Source: JBDKGH01 sp039798265 (GTDB lineage: Bacteria > Bacteroidota > Bacteroidia > Flavobacteriales_D > Sanyastnellaceae). Taken from it: a DNA stretch of 13,007 bases. This document shows, one piece after another, positions 1-6,467 of this stretch. The notes beneath the pieces are model-generated. The model saw only the letters and a list, made by a program, of their open reading frames with translations. It did not search any database and had not been told where the DNA came from. Location of the stretch: assembly GCA_039798265.1 (NCBI GenBank), contig JBDKGH010000066.1, positions 1-13,007 on the forward strand. The letters are read 5' to 3'. Within the stretch, counting starts at the first letter, position 1. Each line of letters starts with the position of its first letter. The position numbers and the translations under genes were made by a program.

Positions 1-1726
1 ATATTTTATCTGCTAACTCTTTAAACACGGGAGCAGAAACGGCACCACCATAGTACACCCCATTTCGAGGGTTATTGATGACCACAATACAGCTGTATTT
101 TGGTGCATTCGCTGGGAAGTAGCCTACGAAAGAAGCGCGGTAGTTGTGCTCTACATAATCGCCGCCACCGTGGATCCAAGCTGTGCCTGTTTTACCCGCT
201 ACAGTGTAAGGTGAGTTTCTGAATACTGATTCTGCAGTTCCCCCTTTTTGCATCACGCCTTCCATCATTTGACGGCATTGAGCAAGCGTTTCATCCTTGC
301 AAATTTTGTCAATGAGAACAACCGGTTTTTTCTTTTCTATGGATCTTCCATTCTTTATTATTTCTTGCACAAAGAGTGGCCGAACGAACTTTCCATTGTT
401 AGCGACCGCATTGTACAGCGAAAGAATTTGCAGCGGAGTGAATTGAGTTTCGTATCCGATGGACATCTGTGTAAGCGAAAGACCGCTCCATTTTCCTTCT
501 CCTACTTTGCTGTATAGTTTAGGAGCTTGCTCACCAGGAAGGTCAATACCCAACGCTTGGCCAAGTCCAAACTGATGCAGCTTGTCAAGAAACAGTTGCG
601 GATTGGAACCGAAGCTTTTTTTCACCAATTTGGCGGTACCGATATTGGATGATTTTTCGAATACTTGTTCAGCGGTGATTGTACCATTACCACCTTTGTC
701 CCAATTGGAATCGTGCATGGGTTTTTTATAGAAATAGGCAATACCATTTCCCGTTTCTACCGAATCGTTTAGTTCAATTAATCCTTCATCTAGACAAGCC
801 ATAAGACTGGCGAGCTTCATTGTTGAGCCTGGTTCTACCGCTTGCGCGATGGCATAGTTGAGGCTTTCTTCATACGAGCCTGTGGTGGGATTAAGAGAAA
901 GATTGGCGATGGCTTTTACATAACCTGTTTGTACCTCCATCACAATGGCACAGCCCCATTCGGCATTGTTCGCCACCAGTTGACGAGTTAATGCAGCATG
1001 AGCTACGTCTTGCAGATGCACATCGATGGTAGCCACGATATCGCAACCAGGTTCTGGATCAACAATGAATTCATCCGTCATTGGTTTCCAAATACCACCT
1101 GCGATTTTTTCTTGCAGTTGTTGACCTTTTTTACCCGATAAAAGATCGTTGTAAAAAAGTTCTAGACCTACTTTATTCTCTTCGCGCTCTAGTCCGATGG
1201 TTCTAGCAGCCAGTTGTCCGAATGGTTTTCGGCGTTTATCTTTTTGGATGAGAATAAAACCACTTTTGCTAAATCCTTTTTTAATGAAAGGAAACTTTTT
1301 CAGTGCTTGTAACTGATTGTAGTTGATGTGGTCGATAACTTTTTTATACCGGTCTTTGTCTGCGCGCGCTTGTCTGAATAGTGCTTGATATTGTGTGGCA
1401 CTGCGGTCGCCGAAGTAGTTGGCAAAAGCCCTGCAGAGCGAATCTATTTTTTCGCGATAAACGGACTCATCATAGGGCGCTTTGCTATCCCATCTGATTT
1501 CATATTCGGGTACGCTTGTGGCAAGAAGGCTTCCATCACTAGACAAAATTTGACCACGAGAAGGTTCAATTTCGATGATTTTGTAGGTGAAATTTTGAGC
1601 AATAGAAAGCGCGCGCTCGTCAGGCATAACCTGGAGCAAGAATACCTTAACGATCACGGAGATCGCGAAGATGACCAACACCGTGAAGACGATGTAGGCG
1701 CGTACTCCTATGTGCTTTTTATCCAT
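1..1726 (-). CDS. ftsI: FtsI/PBP2-type peptidoglycan transpeptidase (C-terminally truncated by window edge)
   Basis: This is a class B penicillin-binding protein, the septal transpeptidase that cross-links peptidoglycan during division. I translated it by hand because the frame is open to the left edge (about 575 codons visible, no stop). A short cytoplasmic N-terminus is followed by one membrane anchor (about residues 9-30) and the PBP dimerization region, with an EPSRGQI motif near residue 48. All three catalytic motifs are present: STMK at 301-304 (Ser301 nucleophile), SSN at 359-361 and KTG at 512-514, followed by TA. The visible part ends shortly after the transpeptidase core, so any C-terminal PASTA domain, common in Bacteroidetes homologs, cannot be judged. 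The ATG overlaps the stop of the ftsL-like gene by one base (TAATG), which suggests translational coupling. Calling it FtsI rather than another class B PBP rests on its dcw position. Confidence 0.95.
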   Translation of the reverse strand, partial: MDKKHIGVRAYIVFTVLVIFAISVIVKVFLLQVMPDERALSIAQNFTYKIIEIEPSRGQILSSDGSLLATSVPEYEIRWDSKAPYDESVYREKIDSLCRAFANYFGDRSATQYQALFRQARADKDRYKKVIDHINYNQLQALKKFPFIKKGFSKSGFILIQKDKRRKPFGQLAARTIGLEREENKVGLELFYNDLLSGKKGQQLQEKIAGGIWKPMTDEFIVDPEPGCDIVATIDVHLQDVAHAALTRQLVANNAEWGCAIVMEVQTGYVKAIANLSLNPTTGSYEESLNYAIAQAVEPGSTMKLASLMACLDEGLIELNDSVETGNGIAYFYKKPMHDSNWDKGGNGTITAEQVFEKSSNIGTAKLVKKSFGSNPQLFLDKLHQFGLGQALGIDLPGEQAPKLYSKVGEGKWSGLSLTQMSIGYETQFTPLQILSLYNAVANNGKFVRPLFVQEIIKNGRSIEKKKPVVLIDKICKDETLAQCRQMMEGVMQKGGTAESVFRNSPYTVAGKTGTAWIHGGGDYVEHNYRASFVGYFPANAPKYSCIVVINNPRNGVYYGGAVSAPVFKELADKI

Positions 1727-2133
1727 TATTCGTTTTCGAAATGACCTTTTTCAACATCAATGACTTCTGGGGGTGTTCGGAGTTCTTCTAGTCCGAGTGC
1801 TTGTATTTCGGTGGCAACATTGCTTTGTTGCTTTTTCGTTTCCAGTTCGCTCATAGCGGTATTGAACTCAGATCGCAATTCGTTGAGTTCACTTTGTTTT
1901 CTTACGATTTCGCGTTGCGTGTTTTCGAAGAAGTACATCAGTGCGATGTGAAGGAGGAATAGACCCACGAGGAATCCGATAAAAGGCAAGTGGTTGATTA
2001 GCCCGTCTTTCGTAAGGAATTCGCCATTGAGCAATCGGCTCACAGAACGTGAGATACGACCGCCTTTTTTCTTGGCATTTACATTACCCAATGGAGGAGT
2101 CGCAGGGACTTCTTCTTCTCTGTAGGTATTCAT
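1726..2133 (-). CDS. ftsL: FtsL-like division protein
   Basis: A 135-residue bitopic membrane protein in the usual ftsL position between rsmH and ftsI. The cytoplasmic N-terminus is basic and Lys/Arg-rich (about residues 15-45). One hydrophobic segment follows (about 49-68), then a heptad-like Glu/Lys/Gln-rich coiled coil (about 70-112) and a short acidic tail. FtsL partners with FtsB/FtsQ to recruit and activate FtsW/FtsI at the septum. Bacteroidetes FtsL is very divergent, so the call rests on topology, size and gene order rather than conserved residues. The start codon lies 71 bp after the rsmH stop, beyond a 20-bp palindrome and two 11-bp direct repeats. Its stop overlaps the ftsI start. 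Confidence 0.85.
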   Translation of the reverse strand: MNTYREEEVPATPPLGNVNAKKKGGRISRSVSRLLNGEFLTKDGLINHLPFIGFLVGLFLLHIALMYFFENTQREIVRKQSELNELRSEFNTAMSELETKKQQSNVATEIQALGLEELRTPPEVIDVEKGHFENE

Positions 2134-2134
2134 A

Positions 2135-2173
2135 GTTTAGGTTAACCGAGTGATTAGCTACGGTTTAGGTTAA
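2135..2173. repeat. Two 11-bp direct repeats upstream of ftsL
   Basis: GTTTAGGTTAA occurs at 2135-2145 and 2163-2173 (plus-strand reading), with starts 28 bp apart, next to the palindrome at 2176-2195. The first copy begins 2 bp from the ftsL start codon. It could be a tandem regulator site or a small local duplication. Confidence 0.7.
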
Positions 2174-2175
2174 TG

Positions 2176-2195
2176 CCGAATGAATATTCATTCGG
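2176..2195. repeat. 20-bp perfect palindrome between rsmH and ftsL
   Basis: CCGAATGAATATTCATTCGG equals its own reverse complement. It begins 9 bp beyond the rsmH stop codon, on the ftsL side. As RNA it could form an 8-bp stem with an ATAT loop. No T run follows in the direction of the operon, so it is more likely an attenuating or processing hairpin, or a dyad protein site, than a terminator. Confidence 0.9.
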
Positions 2196-2204
2196 TGATT
2201 TAGT

Positions 2205-3101
2205 CTATATTTTTTCTGCAACTCGCATTTTAGCGCTGCGAGCGCGGTTATTCACTTCAATTTCCTCGTCGGAGGGCAATAGTGGTTTTGAGGTAGTGGG
2301 CTTTAGTGGTCGGAGGAGGTTTCCGAAAAAATCTTTTTGCGGTTCTCCTTCGAAGTTGCCGGTTTTCATAAAGTCTTTCACCAATCGGTCTTCGAGCGAG
2401 TGGTAAGAGATGACTACCAATTTTCCTTGTGGGTTGAGCACTTCGGAGGCTTGTTGAAGCATTTCTTTTAGTGCTACGAGTTCTTCGTTTACTTCTATGC
2501 GCAGAGCTTGAAATACTTGCGCGTAGAATTTGTGTTCTTTTCCTCTTTTTGCTATTGGCTCGAGCACTTCCATGAGCTGCCCGGTGGTTTTAATGGGGCG
2601 AGCACCAAAGAGGTGTCTAACAATTCTGCGGGCATCATCCAGTTCGCCGTATTGACGGAGTACTTGAAGAAGTTGTTGTTCTTCGTAGTAGTTGACCACT
2701 TTGGCCGCGGTCAGTTTTCCTTTTTGATCCATGCGCATATCAAGAGGCGCATCGAAGCGTATGGAAAATCCGCGTTGGGCCGAGTCGAACTGATGGCTGC
2801 TTACGCCGAGATCAGCAAGAATGCCATCGATGCCTTTGTGACCTAAAACGCGCACCCAATTTTTGAGGTGTCGGAAGTTTTGGTCAACGAGGGTAAATCG
2901 AGGGTCGTTGATCAAGTTGGATTGCGCATCGGGATCTTGATCGAACGCGATGAGCTTGCCGGAGTCTAGTCTTTTCAATATTTCACGTGAGTGACCTCCA
3001 CCACCGAAGGTGACATCTACGTAAACCCCGTTGGGCTTAATATCCATTTGATCTACCGCTTCGCGGAGCATTACGGCTTGGTGATAGTGTTGTTCACTCA
3101 T
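2205..3101 (-). CDS. rsmH: 16S rRNA (cytosine1402-N4)-methyltransferase RsmH (MraW)
   Basis: This SAM-dependent enzyme methylates N4 of C1402 in the ribosomal P site. At 298 residues it has normal family length. Visible signatures are the N-terminal YHQAVMLREAVD segment, the SAM-binding glycine loop DVTFGGGGHSREIL (about residues 29-42), ADLGVSSHQFD (about 96-106), the GFSIR..PLDMRMD segment (about 111-124), and the C-terminal SYHSLEDR motif followed by a conserved basic tail. It starts 26 bp after the mraZ stop, so the two genes are almost certainly co-transcribed from the mraZ promoter. No frame damage is seen. Confidence 0.98.
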   Translation of the reverse strand: MSEQHYHQAVMLREAVDQMDIKPNGVYVDVTFGGGGHSREILKRLDSGKLIAFDQDPDAQSNLINDPRFTLVDQNFRHLKNWVRVLGHKGIDGILADLGVSSHQFDSAQRGFSIRFDAPLDMRMDQKGKLTAAKVVNYYEEQQLLQVLRQYGELDDARRIVRHLFGARPIKTTGQLMEVLEPIAKRGKEHKFYAQVFQALRIEVNEELVALKEMLQQASEVLNPQGKLVVISYHSLEDRLVKDFMKTGNFEGEPQKDFFGNLLRPLKPTTSKPLLPSDEEIEVNNRARSAKMRVAEKI

Positions 3102-3127
3102 CGGCTCCGTTGGGCAGGTTAGGGTGG

Positions 3128-3607
3128 TTAAGTATTGGGTTGACGATCGATGTCTTGGCGCACTTGTTCAGCAAGTGATCCGAAATCAAAATCATCATCC
3201 AGTATTTCGCGTTTGTAATTAGCAGAGCTCCAGATTTCCATCTTTTCACCCAAGCCAGTGAGGATTACCTCATTGCTTTTCTTGAGATCGATTTCTGCAT
3301 ATTCTAAAAGGGCGGAAGGGATGAGCAAGCGTCCCGTATTGTCTAATTCAAGAAGAGTGGCCCCTTTCATGAATTTGCGTTGGAAGAGCTGGTGCTTTTG
3401 GTTATAGCGGCTCAAACGACTCATCTCCTCATTCACCTTGTCCCATTCTGGCTTGGGGTAGAGCACCAAACACTTCGAAAAAATGTCGCGGTTAACTACT
3501 AAGCCATGCAGGATAATCTGCTCCATTTGTTTTCGCAAACGGGCAGGAAACATCATTCGCCCCTTAGGGTCGACTTTACAGTGATGTTCTCCGAGCAGAT
3601 TGAGCAT
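3128..3607 (-). CDS. mraZ: Transcriptional regulator / cell division protein MraZ
   Basis: A DNA-binding protein of the AbrB/SpoVT superfamily that usually autoregulates the dcw operon it leads. At 159 residues it is of normal length. It contains the two expected SpoVT-AbrB half-domains, each with the DxxGRxxxP signature: D13-P21 (DPKGRMMFP) and D89-P97 (DNTGRLLIP). The family oligomerizes into rings and binds tandem 10-bp-spaced repeats. A matching repeat array lies at 3644-3679, about 35 bp upstream of this start codon. The extension after about residue 140 is Asp/Gln-rich and probably disordered. It is the first gene of the leftward operon and is divergent from the alpha/beta hydrolase. 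Confidence 0.97.
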   Translation of the reverse strand: MLNLLGEHHCKVDPKGRMMFPARLRKQMEQIILHGLVVNRDIFSKCLVLYPKPEWDKVNEEMSRLSRYNQKHQLFQRKFMKGATLLELDNTGRLLIPSALLEYAEIDLKKSNEVILTGLGEKMEIWSSANYKREILDDDFDFGSLAEQVRQDIDRQPNT

Positions 3608-3626
3608 GGTGATTTTTTATCCGCTA

Positions 3627-3634
3627 CGAAAATA
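3627..3634 (-). promoter_or_regulatory. Putative -7 element of the mraZ promoter
   Basis: On the minus strand this reads TATTTTCG, one mismatch from the Bacteroidetes -7 consensus TAnnTTTG, and it lies about 20 nt from the mraZ ATG. The expected -33 position falls on the GTGGTA box at 3654-3659 instead of a clean TTTG, so a protein bound to the boxes should block the promoter. The same octamer occurs as the -7 of the TM2-lipoprotein promoter. Confidence 0.45.
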
Positions 3635-3643
3635 CGTCTTTTT

Positions 3644-3679
3644 TACCACTTTTTACCACGGGACGACACAATCTACCAC
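3644..3679 (-). promoter_or_regulatory. Tandem MraZ-box array (putative dcw operator)
   Basis: Read on the minus strand, the array is GTGGTA, N4, GTGTCG, N4, GTGGTA, N4, GTGGTA. These are four boxes in exact 10-bp register, the second degenerate. Family knowledge: MraZ binds direct TGGGN-type repeats separated by 5 nt (10-bp period) upstream of mraZ. The period, orientation and position here match; the core is TGGTA rather than TGGGN. An out-of-phase GTGGAA lies further upstream at 3692-3697. Confidence 0.75.
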
Positions 3680-3777
3680 TTTGTTGAAAAATTCCACTTT
3701 TTTAAGCCGGTGTTTGAAAGGTCGAAATGCTTATTTGTTTCAGTGTTGATAAGGGTTTTGGACGCTTTTTGAGAAAA

Positions 3778-3804
3778 GTGGTAAATGGTGGGAGGGATTT
3801 GGGT
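3778..3804 (+). promoter_or_regulatory. Second, oppositely oriented cluster of MraZ-like boxes
   Basis: The plus strand carries TGGTA (3779-3783), TGGGA (3789-3793) and TGGGT (3800-3804), with spacers of 5 and 6 nt. Two of these match the canonical TGGGN MraZ core better than the array beside mraZ does. The cluster points toward the hydrolase gene about 120 bp away. The region is G-rich, so coincidence is possible. Confidence 0.4.
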
Positions 3805-3925
3805 ATTTCCCCCTTTTTGGGGATAAATCGAAGGATATTCAGATTGAAATGTTCATTCAATCTCTCAGGAGGAATAGTTGAAAACACTTACATTCGCGAT
3901 TGAACATTGAACTTGGACAGCACGT

Positions 3926-4687
3926 ATGGATTACGAGATAAAAGAAGAAGGGCAGTTTCGGTACATCGAACATGGTGAGGGTAAGCCACTTATTCTCCTT
4001 CATGGTTTATTCGGCGCGCTGAGCAACTTTCGGGATGTGGTGGATCATTTCTCGGCGCGATACAAGGTGGTTATACCTATGCTGCCTCTTTACACCATGC
4101 CTTTGTTAACTACAGGGGTAAAATCTATTGCGGGTTTTCTTCATGAGTTCATAGAACATAAGAGATGGGATAAAGTGAACCTGCTGGGTAACTCACTCGG
4201 TGGTCACGTTGCTCTTATTTACACGCGTGAACACCGCGAACGTGTTCAGTCACTCATTCTTACTGCAAGTAGTGGATTGTACGAAAATGCTTTTGGTAGC
4301 AGTTTTCCTCGTAGAGAGGACAAAGAGTTTATTCGCCAGAAAGTTGCCGTTACTTTTTATGACCCGAAGCACGCCACCGATGAGTTGGTAAATGAGTGTT
4401 TTGATGTGGTCAATGATCGTAATCGGGTGCTTCGAATACTCGCTTTGGCTAAAAGCGCTATTCGCCATAATATGGCGAAAGATATTCCCGACATGAATGT
4501 CCCAGTATGCCTGATTTGGGGAAAAAATGATACCATTACACCTCCTGAAGTGGCGGAAGAATTTCATGAATTGTTTCCCCAATCGGACTTGTATTGGATA
4601 GATCTGTGTGGTCATGCACCGATGATGGAACACCCGGCGGAATTCAACCGCATCTTGGATCAGTGGATGTTAGCGCATAACATTTAG
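3926..4687 (+). CDS. Alpha/beta-fold hydrolase
   Basis: A 253-residue alpha/beta-hydrolase-fold enzyme without a signal peptide, so probably cytoplasmic. Visible features are the oxyanion-hole HG motif in ILLHGLFG (about residues 23-30), the nucleophile elbow GNSLGG (Ser90 within 88-93), a probable acid Asp202 in WGKNDTITP, and the catalytic His230 in LCGHAPMMEHP. The order and spacing form a complete Ser-Asp-His triad. The region between about 115 and 185 would be the cap domain that sets substrate choice, and it does not tell me the substrate. It is divergent from mraZ and upstream of engB. As I recall, an alpha/beta hydrolase sits between mraZ and engB in other Flavobacteriia too, so it may have a housekeeping role, but its function is unknown to me. 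Confidence 0.93.
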   Translation: MDYEIKEEGQFRYIEHGEGKPLILLHGLFGALSNFRDVVDHFSARYKVVIPMLPLYTMPLLTTGVKSIAGFLHEFIEHKRWDKVNLLGNSLGGHVALIYTREHRERVQSLILTASSGLYENAFGSSFPRREDKEFIRQKVAVTFYDPKHATDELVNECFDVVNDRNRVLRILALAKSAIRHNMAKDIPDMNVPVCLIWGKNDTITPPEVAEEFHELFPQSDLYWIDLCGHAPMMEHPAEFNRILDQWMLAHNI

Positions 4688-4726
4688 GTCACTTCTCCCG
4701 TATACACCGGCTATAAGCTTAAATAA

Positions 4727-5494
4727 ATGAACGACATGCGTATCTCATGGATCGCTATTGTGCTGTTCGTCATTGGTGTTAACGTGGCAAAAGCACAATC
4801 CGATAATGAATTCATTCAACATCTCAACTTGGTTGAGATTGAGGGCGGCACCTTTGCAATGGGGTGTGCCTGTATAGACGGGATGGAATGTCCTGGAAAA
4901 GAACGTCCCGTTCACTCAGTAACCCTCAGTTCCTTTTATATGATGAAAACAGAGGTCACTCAAGCTTTATGGCGTGAGGTGATGGGAAACAATCCTTCCA
5001 AATTTGCGGGCTGCGACGATTGCCCCGTAGAATCGGTCAGTTGGAATGAAATAGAAGCATTTATTCTTTCGCTCAACAAGCTCACAGGAAAGACGTTCCG
5101 ATTACCTACCGAAGCGGAGTGGGAATATGCCTGTCGCGGCGGCAATCAGTCCAAAGGTTATTATTTTGGCGGAGATAACAAAGTAAGTAATGTAGCTTGG
5201 AGCGCGGAAACCAGCGGGGAGAAAACCCAACCTGTGGCAAAGTTGGCTCCGAATGAGCTCGGGCTTTTTGATATGAGTGGAAACGTTTGGGAGTGGTGCA
5301 ATGACTGGTACTTTGGTTATAAAGCAGGTGCGCAAATTGATCCCAAAGGCAGTGATACTGGACTGTATAAGGTAGTTCGCGGCGGATCATGGAGCTCCAA
5401 TTTTTACGATTGCCGCATTAGTTTTCGAAGCGCCGAAACACCAGAAACCTCATCGGAGTCCATCGGTTTTCGATTAGTGATGGTGAAAGAGTGA
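4727..5494 (+). CDS. Secreted FGE-sulfatase (SUMF1-like) domain protein, probably not catalytic
   Basis: A 255-residue protein with a Sec signal peptide (about residues 1-24, cleavage likely after AKA) followed by one formylglycine-generating-enzyme/SUMF1 domain. Family markers are EGGTFAMG (about 39-46), ERPVHSVTLSSFY, TEVTQALW (about 75-82), CPVESVSWNE, the LPTEAEWEYACRGG core (about 126-139), GNVWEWCNDW (about 185-194), RGGSW (218-222) and a C-terminal GFRL. Authentic FGEs use a Cys pair in GGSxxC....C. Here the first position is Ser224 and only Cys229 remains, so formylglycine formation is doubtful. It is rich in cysteine (47, 49, 55, 96, 99, 136, 191, 229). GldJ and GldK share this fold, but this protein lacks a lipobox and is much shorter. 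It lies 39 bp after the hydrolase and 19 bp before engB. Confidence 0.9.
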   Translation: MNDMRISWIAIVLFVIGVNVAKAQSDNEFIQHLNLVEIEGGTFAMGCACIDGMECPGKERPVHSVTLSSFYMMKTEVTQALWREVMGNNPSKFAGCDDCPVESVSWNEIEAFILSLNKLTGKTFRLPTEAEWEYACRGGNQSKGYYFGGDNKVSNVAWSAETSGEKTQPVAKLAPNELGLFDMSGNVWEWCNDWYFGYKAGAQIDPKGSDTGLYKVVRGGSWSSNFYDCRISFRSAETPETSSESIGFRLVMVKE

Positions 5495-5501
5495 TCGCCA
5501 T

Positions 5502-5509
5502 TACCTTTG
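5502..5509 (+). promoter_or_regulatory. -7 element (TACCTTTG) immediately before engB
   Basis: This is an exact match to TAnnTTTG, ending only 4 nt before the engB ATG. Transcription would then begin at or within a few bases of the start codon, giving a leaderless or near-leaderless mRNA. I see no good -33 TTG at the usual distance, so the promoter may be weak or the match fortuitous. engB could instead be read through from the upstream genes. Confidence 0.4.
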
Positions 5510-5513
5510 TACC

Positions 5514-6125
5514 ATGATTATTACCGACGCTGAATATGTTTCATCTGCTGTTGACCTCAAGGGATGTCCGAAACCACACTTACCGGAATATGCCTTTATA
5601 GGACGAAGCAATGTGGGTAAAAGTAGCTTGATCAATATGCTCGTGAATAAAAAGGGATTGGCGAAAACATCGGCAACTCCTGGGAAAACGCGTGCAATCA
5701 ATCATTTTGTGATCAACCCAAAATCAAAAGCGTGGTATTTGGTGGATCTGCCTGGTTATGGCTATGCAAAGATCTCCAAGGATGTGCGCAAACTATGGGA
5801 GGGATTCATCCGCTCTTATTTGCGCAACAGAGAGAATCTGATGTGCATTTTCGTGCTTATTGATGCTCGCCATGAAGCTCAGAAAATAGATCTTGAATTT
5901 ATGCGAAACTTGGGGAAAATGGGATTGCCTATGGCTATCGTTTTTACCAAGTGTGATAAACTTTCGGAAGGCCAACTGGAGCGTGCAATGGCAGCCTACG
6001 CCAACAAGTTGTCAGAAGACTGGAATGAACTTCCTCCGTTGTTTTATACCTCTGCTGAAACCCGCATGGGAAGAGAGGAATTACTTCAATACATCGATGA
6101 TGCCAATAAGCTTTTTCAAGCTTAA
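5514..6125 (+). CDS. engB: Ribosome biogenesis GTP-binding protein EngB (YihA/YsxC)
   Basis: A TrmE-Era-EngA-EngB-Septin-family GTPase needed for large ribosomal subunit assembly. At 203 residues it is full length. G motifs are G1 GRSNVGKS (30-37), the ATPGKTR switch-I segment with the G2 Thr (about 54-60), G3 DLPGYG (78-83), G4 TKCD (145-148) and G5 SAE (180-182). The FIGRSNVGKSSLIN and VDLPGYGYAK contexts are typical of EngB rather than Era or Der. It begins 19 bp after the FGE-like gene and its stop codon abuts the gldC stop, tail to tail with no base between. A consensus -7 element sits just before the ATG. Confidence 0.97.
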   Translation: MIITDAEYVSSAVDLKGCPKPHLPEYAFIGRSNVGKSSLINMLVNKKGLAKTSATPGKTRAINHFVINPKSKAWYLVDLPGYGYAKISKDVRKLWEGFIRSYLRNRENLMCIFVLIDARHEAQKIDLEFMRNLGKMGLPMAIVFTKCDKLSEGQLERAMAAYANKLSEDWNELPPLFYTSAETRMGREELLQYIDDANKLFQA

Positions 6126-6455
6126 TTACATGGGCCCATTGATATTCATTTTTTCGGCATAATAATCACAGAAATCGCGCATGGTGGCAGCCATTTTTTG
6201 ATCGCCAGTTGCACGCTCAAAGCTGTCAGATAAAGTGAGGATTGTTTGGTGAATGAAAAACTTCATTTCTTCCACCTCCATATCTTTCGTCCACAAATCA
6301 ATTCGCAGGGTATTGCGTTCGTTTTTATCCCACAACGAAAGTATCATGGCCTTAGCTTCCGCTTCCTTGTTGAGATCACTGGCTTTCCAATTGATTTCTT
6401 CAGGAACGTTATTCTCGTCGAGGGCTATATTGATTTGAATTTCTGATTTTTTCAT
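6126..6455 (-). CDS. gldC: Gliding motility protein GldC
   Basis: A small (109-residue) soluble protein matching GldC of Flavobacteriia. Recognisable segments are the opening KKSEIQINIALDENNVPEEINW, the middle NTLRIDLWTKDMEVEEM (about residues 47-63), and the C-terminal MRDFCDYYAEKMNI. It has no signal peptide, membrane segment or known catalytic motif. In Flavobacterium johnsoniae, gldC lies in an operon with gldB and improves gliding/spreading without being strictly essential; its biochemical role is unresolved. It is downstream of gldB, with a 37-bp gap holding a -7-like element (CATCTTTG) that ends 4 nt before the ATG, so it may also be transcribed alone. The DNA for the last codons abuts the engB stop. 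Confidence 0.93.
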   Translation of the reverse strand: MKKSEIQINIALDENNVPEEINWKASDLNKEAEAKAMILSLWDKNERNTLRIDLWTKDMEVEEMKFFIHQTILTLSDSFERATGDQKMAATMRDFCDYYAEKMNINGPM

Positions 6456-6459
6456 GGTG

Positions 6460-6467
6460 CAAAGATG
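6460..6467 (-). promoter_or_regulatory. Putative -7 element immediately before gldC
   Basis: The minus strand reads CATCTTTG, one mismatch from TAnnTTTG, and is followed by CACC and the ATG. The arrangement is nearly identical to the one before engB (TACCTTTG, then TACC, then ATG), which suggests an internal promoter with a near-leaderless start. No clear -33 box is seen. Confidence 0.3.

Larger units (their letters stand above)
3608..3925. other. Divergent intergenic region between mraZ and the alpha/beta hydrolase (318 bp)
   Basis: This is the longest stretch without a gene. It contains a -7-like element for mraZ, a minus-strand array of GTGGTA boxes (3644-3679), a plus-strand cluster of GTGGTA/GTGGGA boxes (3778-3804), an inverted repeat AGATTGAA...TTCAATCT (3841-3848/3856-3863, 7-nt loop), and a tandem ATTGAAC duplication (3899-3905/3906-3912). 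A possible -7 element TACATTCG (3889-3896) precedes the hydrolase, with no convincing -33 partner. Short ORFs crossing this region show no recognisable protein signature. Confidence 0.8.

Noticed and set aside
248..517. Plus-strand 89-codon open frame, and similar ones at 1385-1744 and 1760-1951
   Set aside because: They lie antisense to ftsI and ftsL, whose catalytic motifs and operon spacing are clear; the translations show no recognisable protein signature.
3808..3823. TCCCC/GGGGA hairpin with a T-rich loop as a terminator
   Set aside because: The stem is only 5 bp with no T tract after it, and it lies in a divergent promoter region where no terminator is expected.
4250..4633. 127-codon minus-strand open frame within the hydrolase gene
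   Set aside because: It is antisense to a complete Ser-Asp-His hydrolase and shows no family features.
4727..5494. Calling the FGE-like protein GldJ or GldK
   Set aside because: It lacks a lipobox and is far shorter than those lipoproteins; only the fold is shared.
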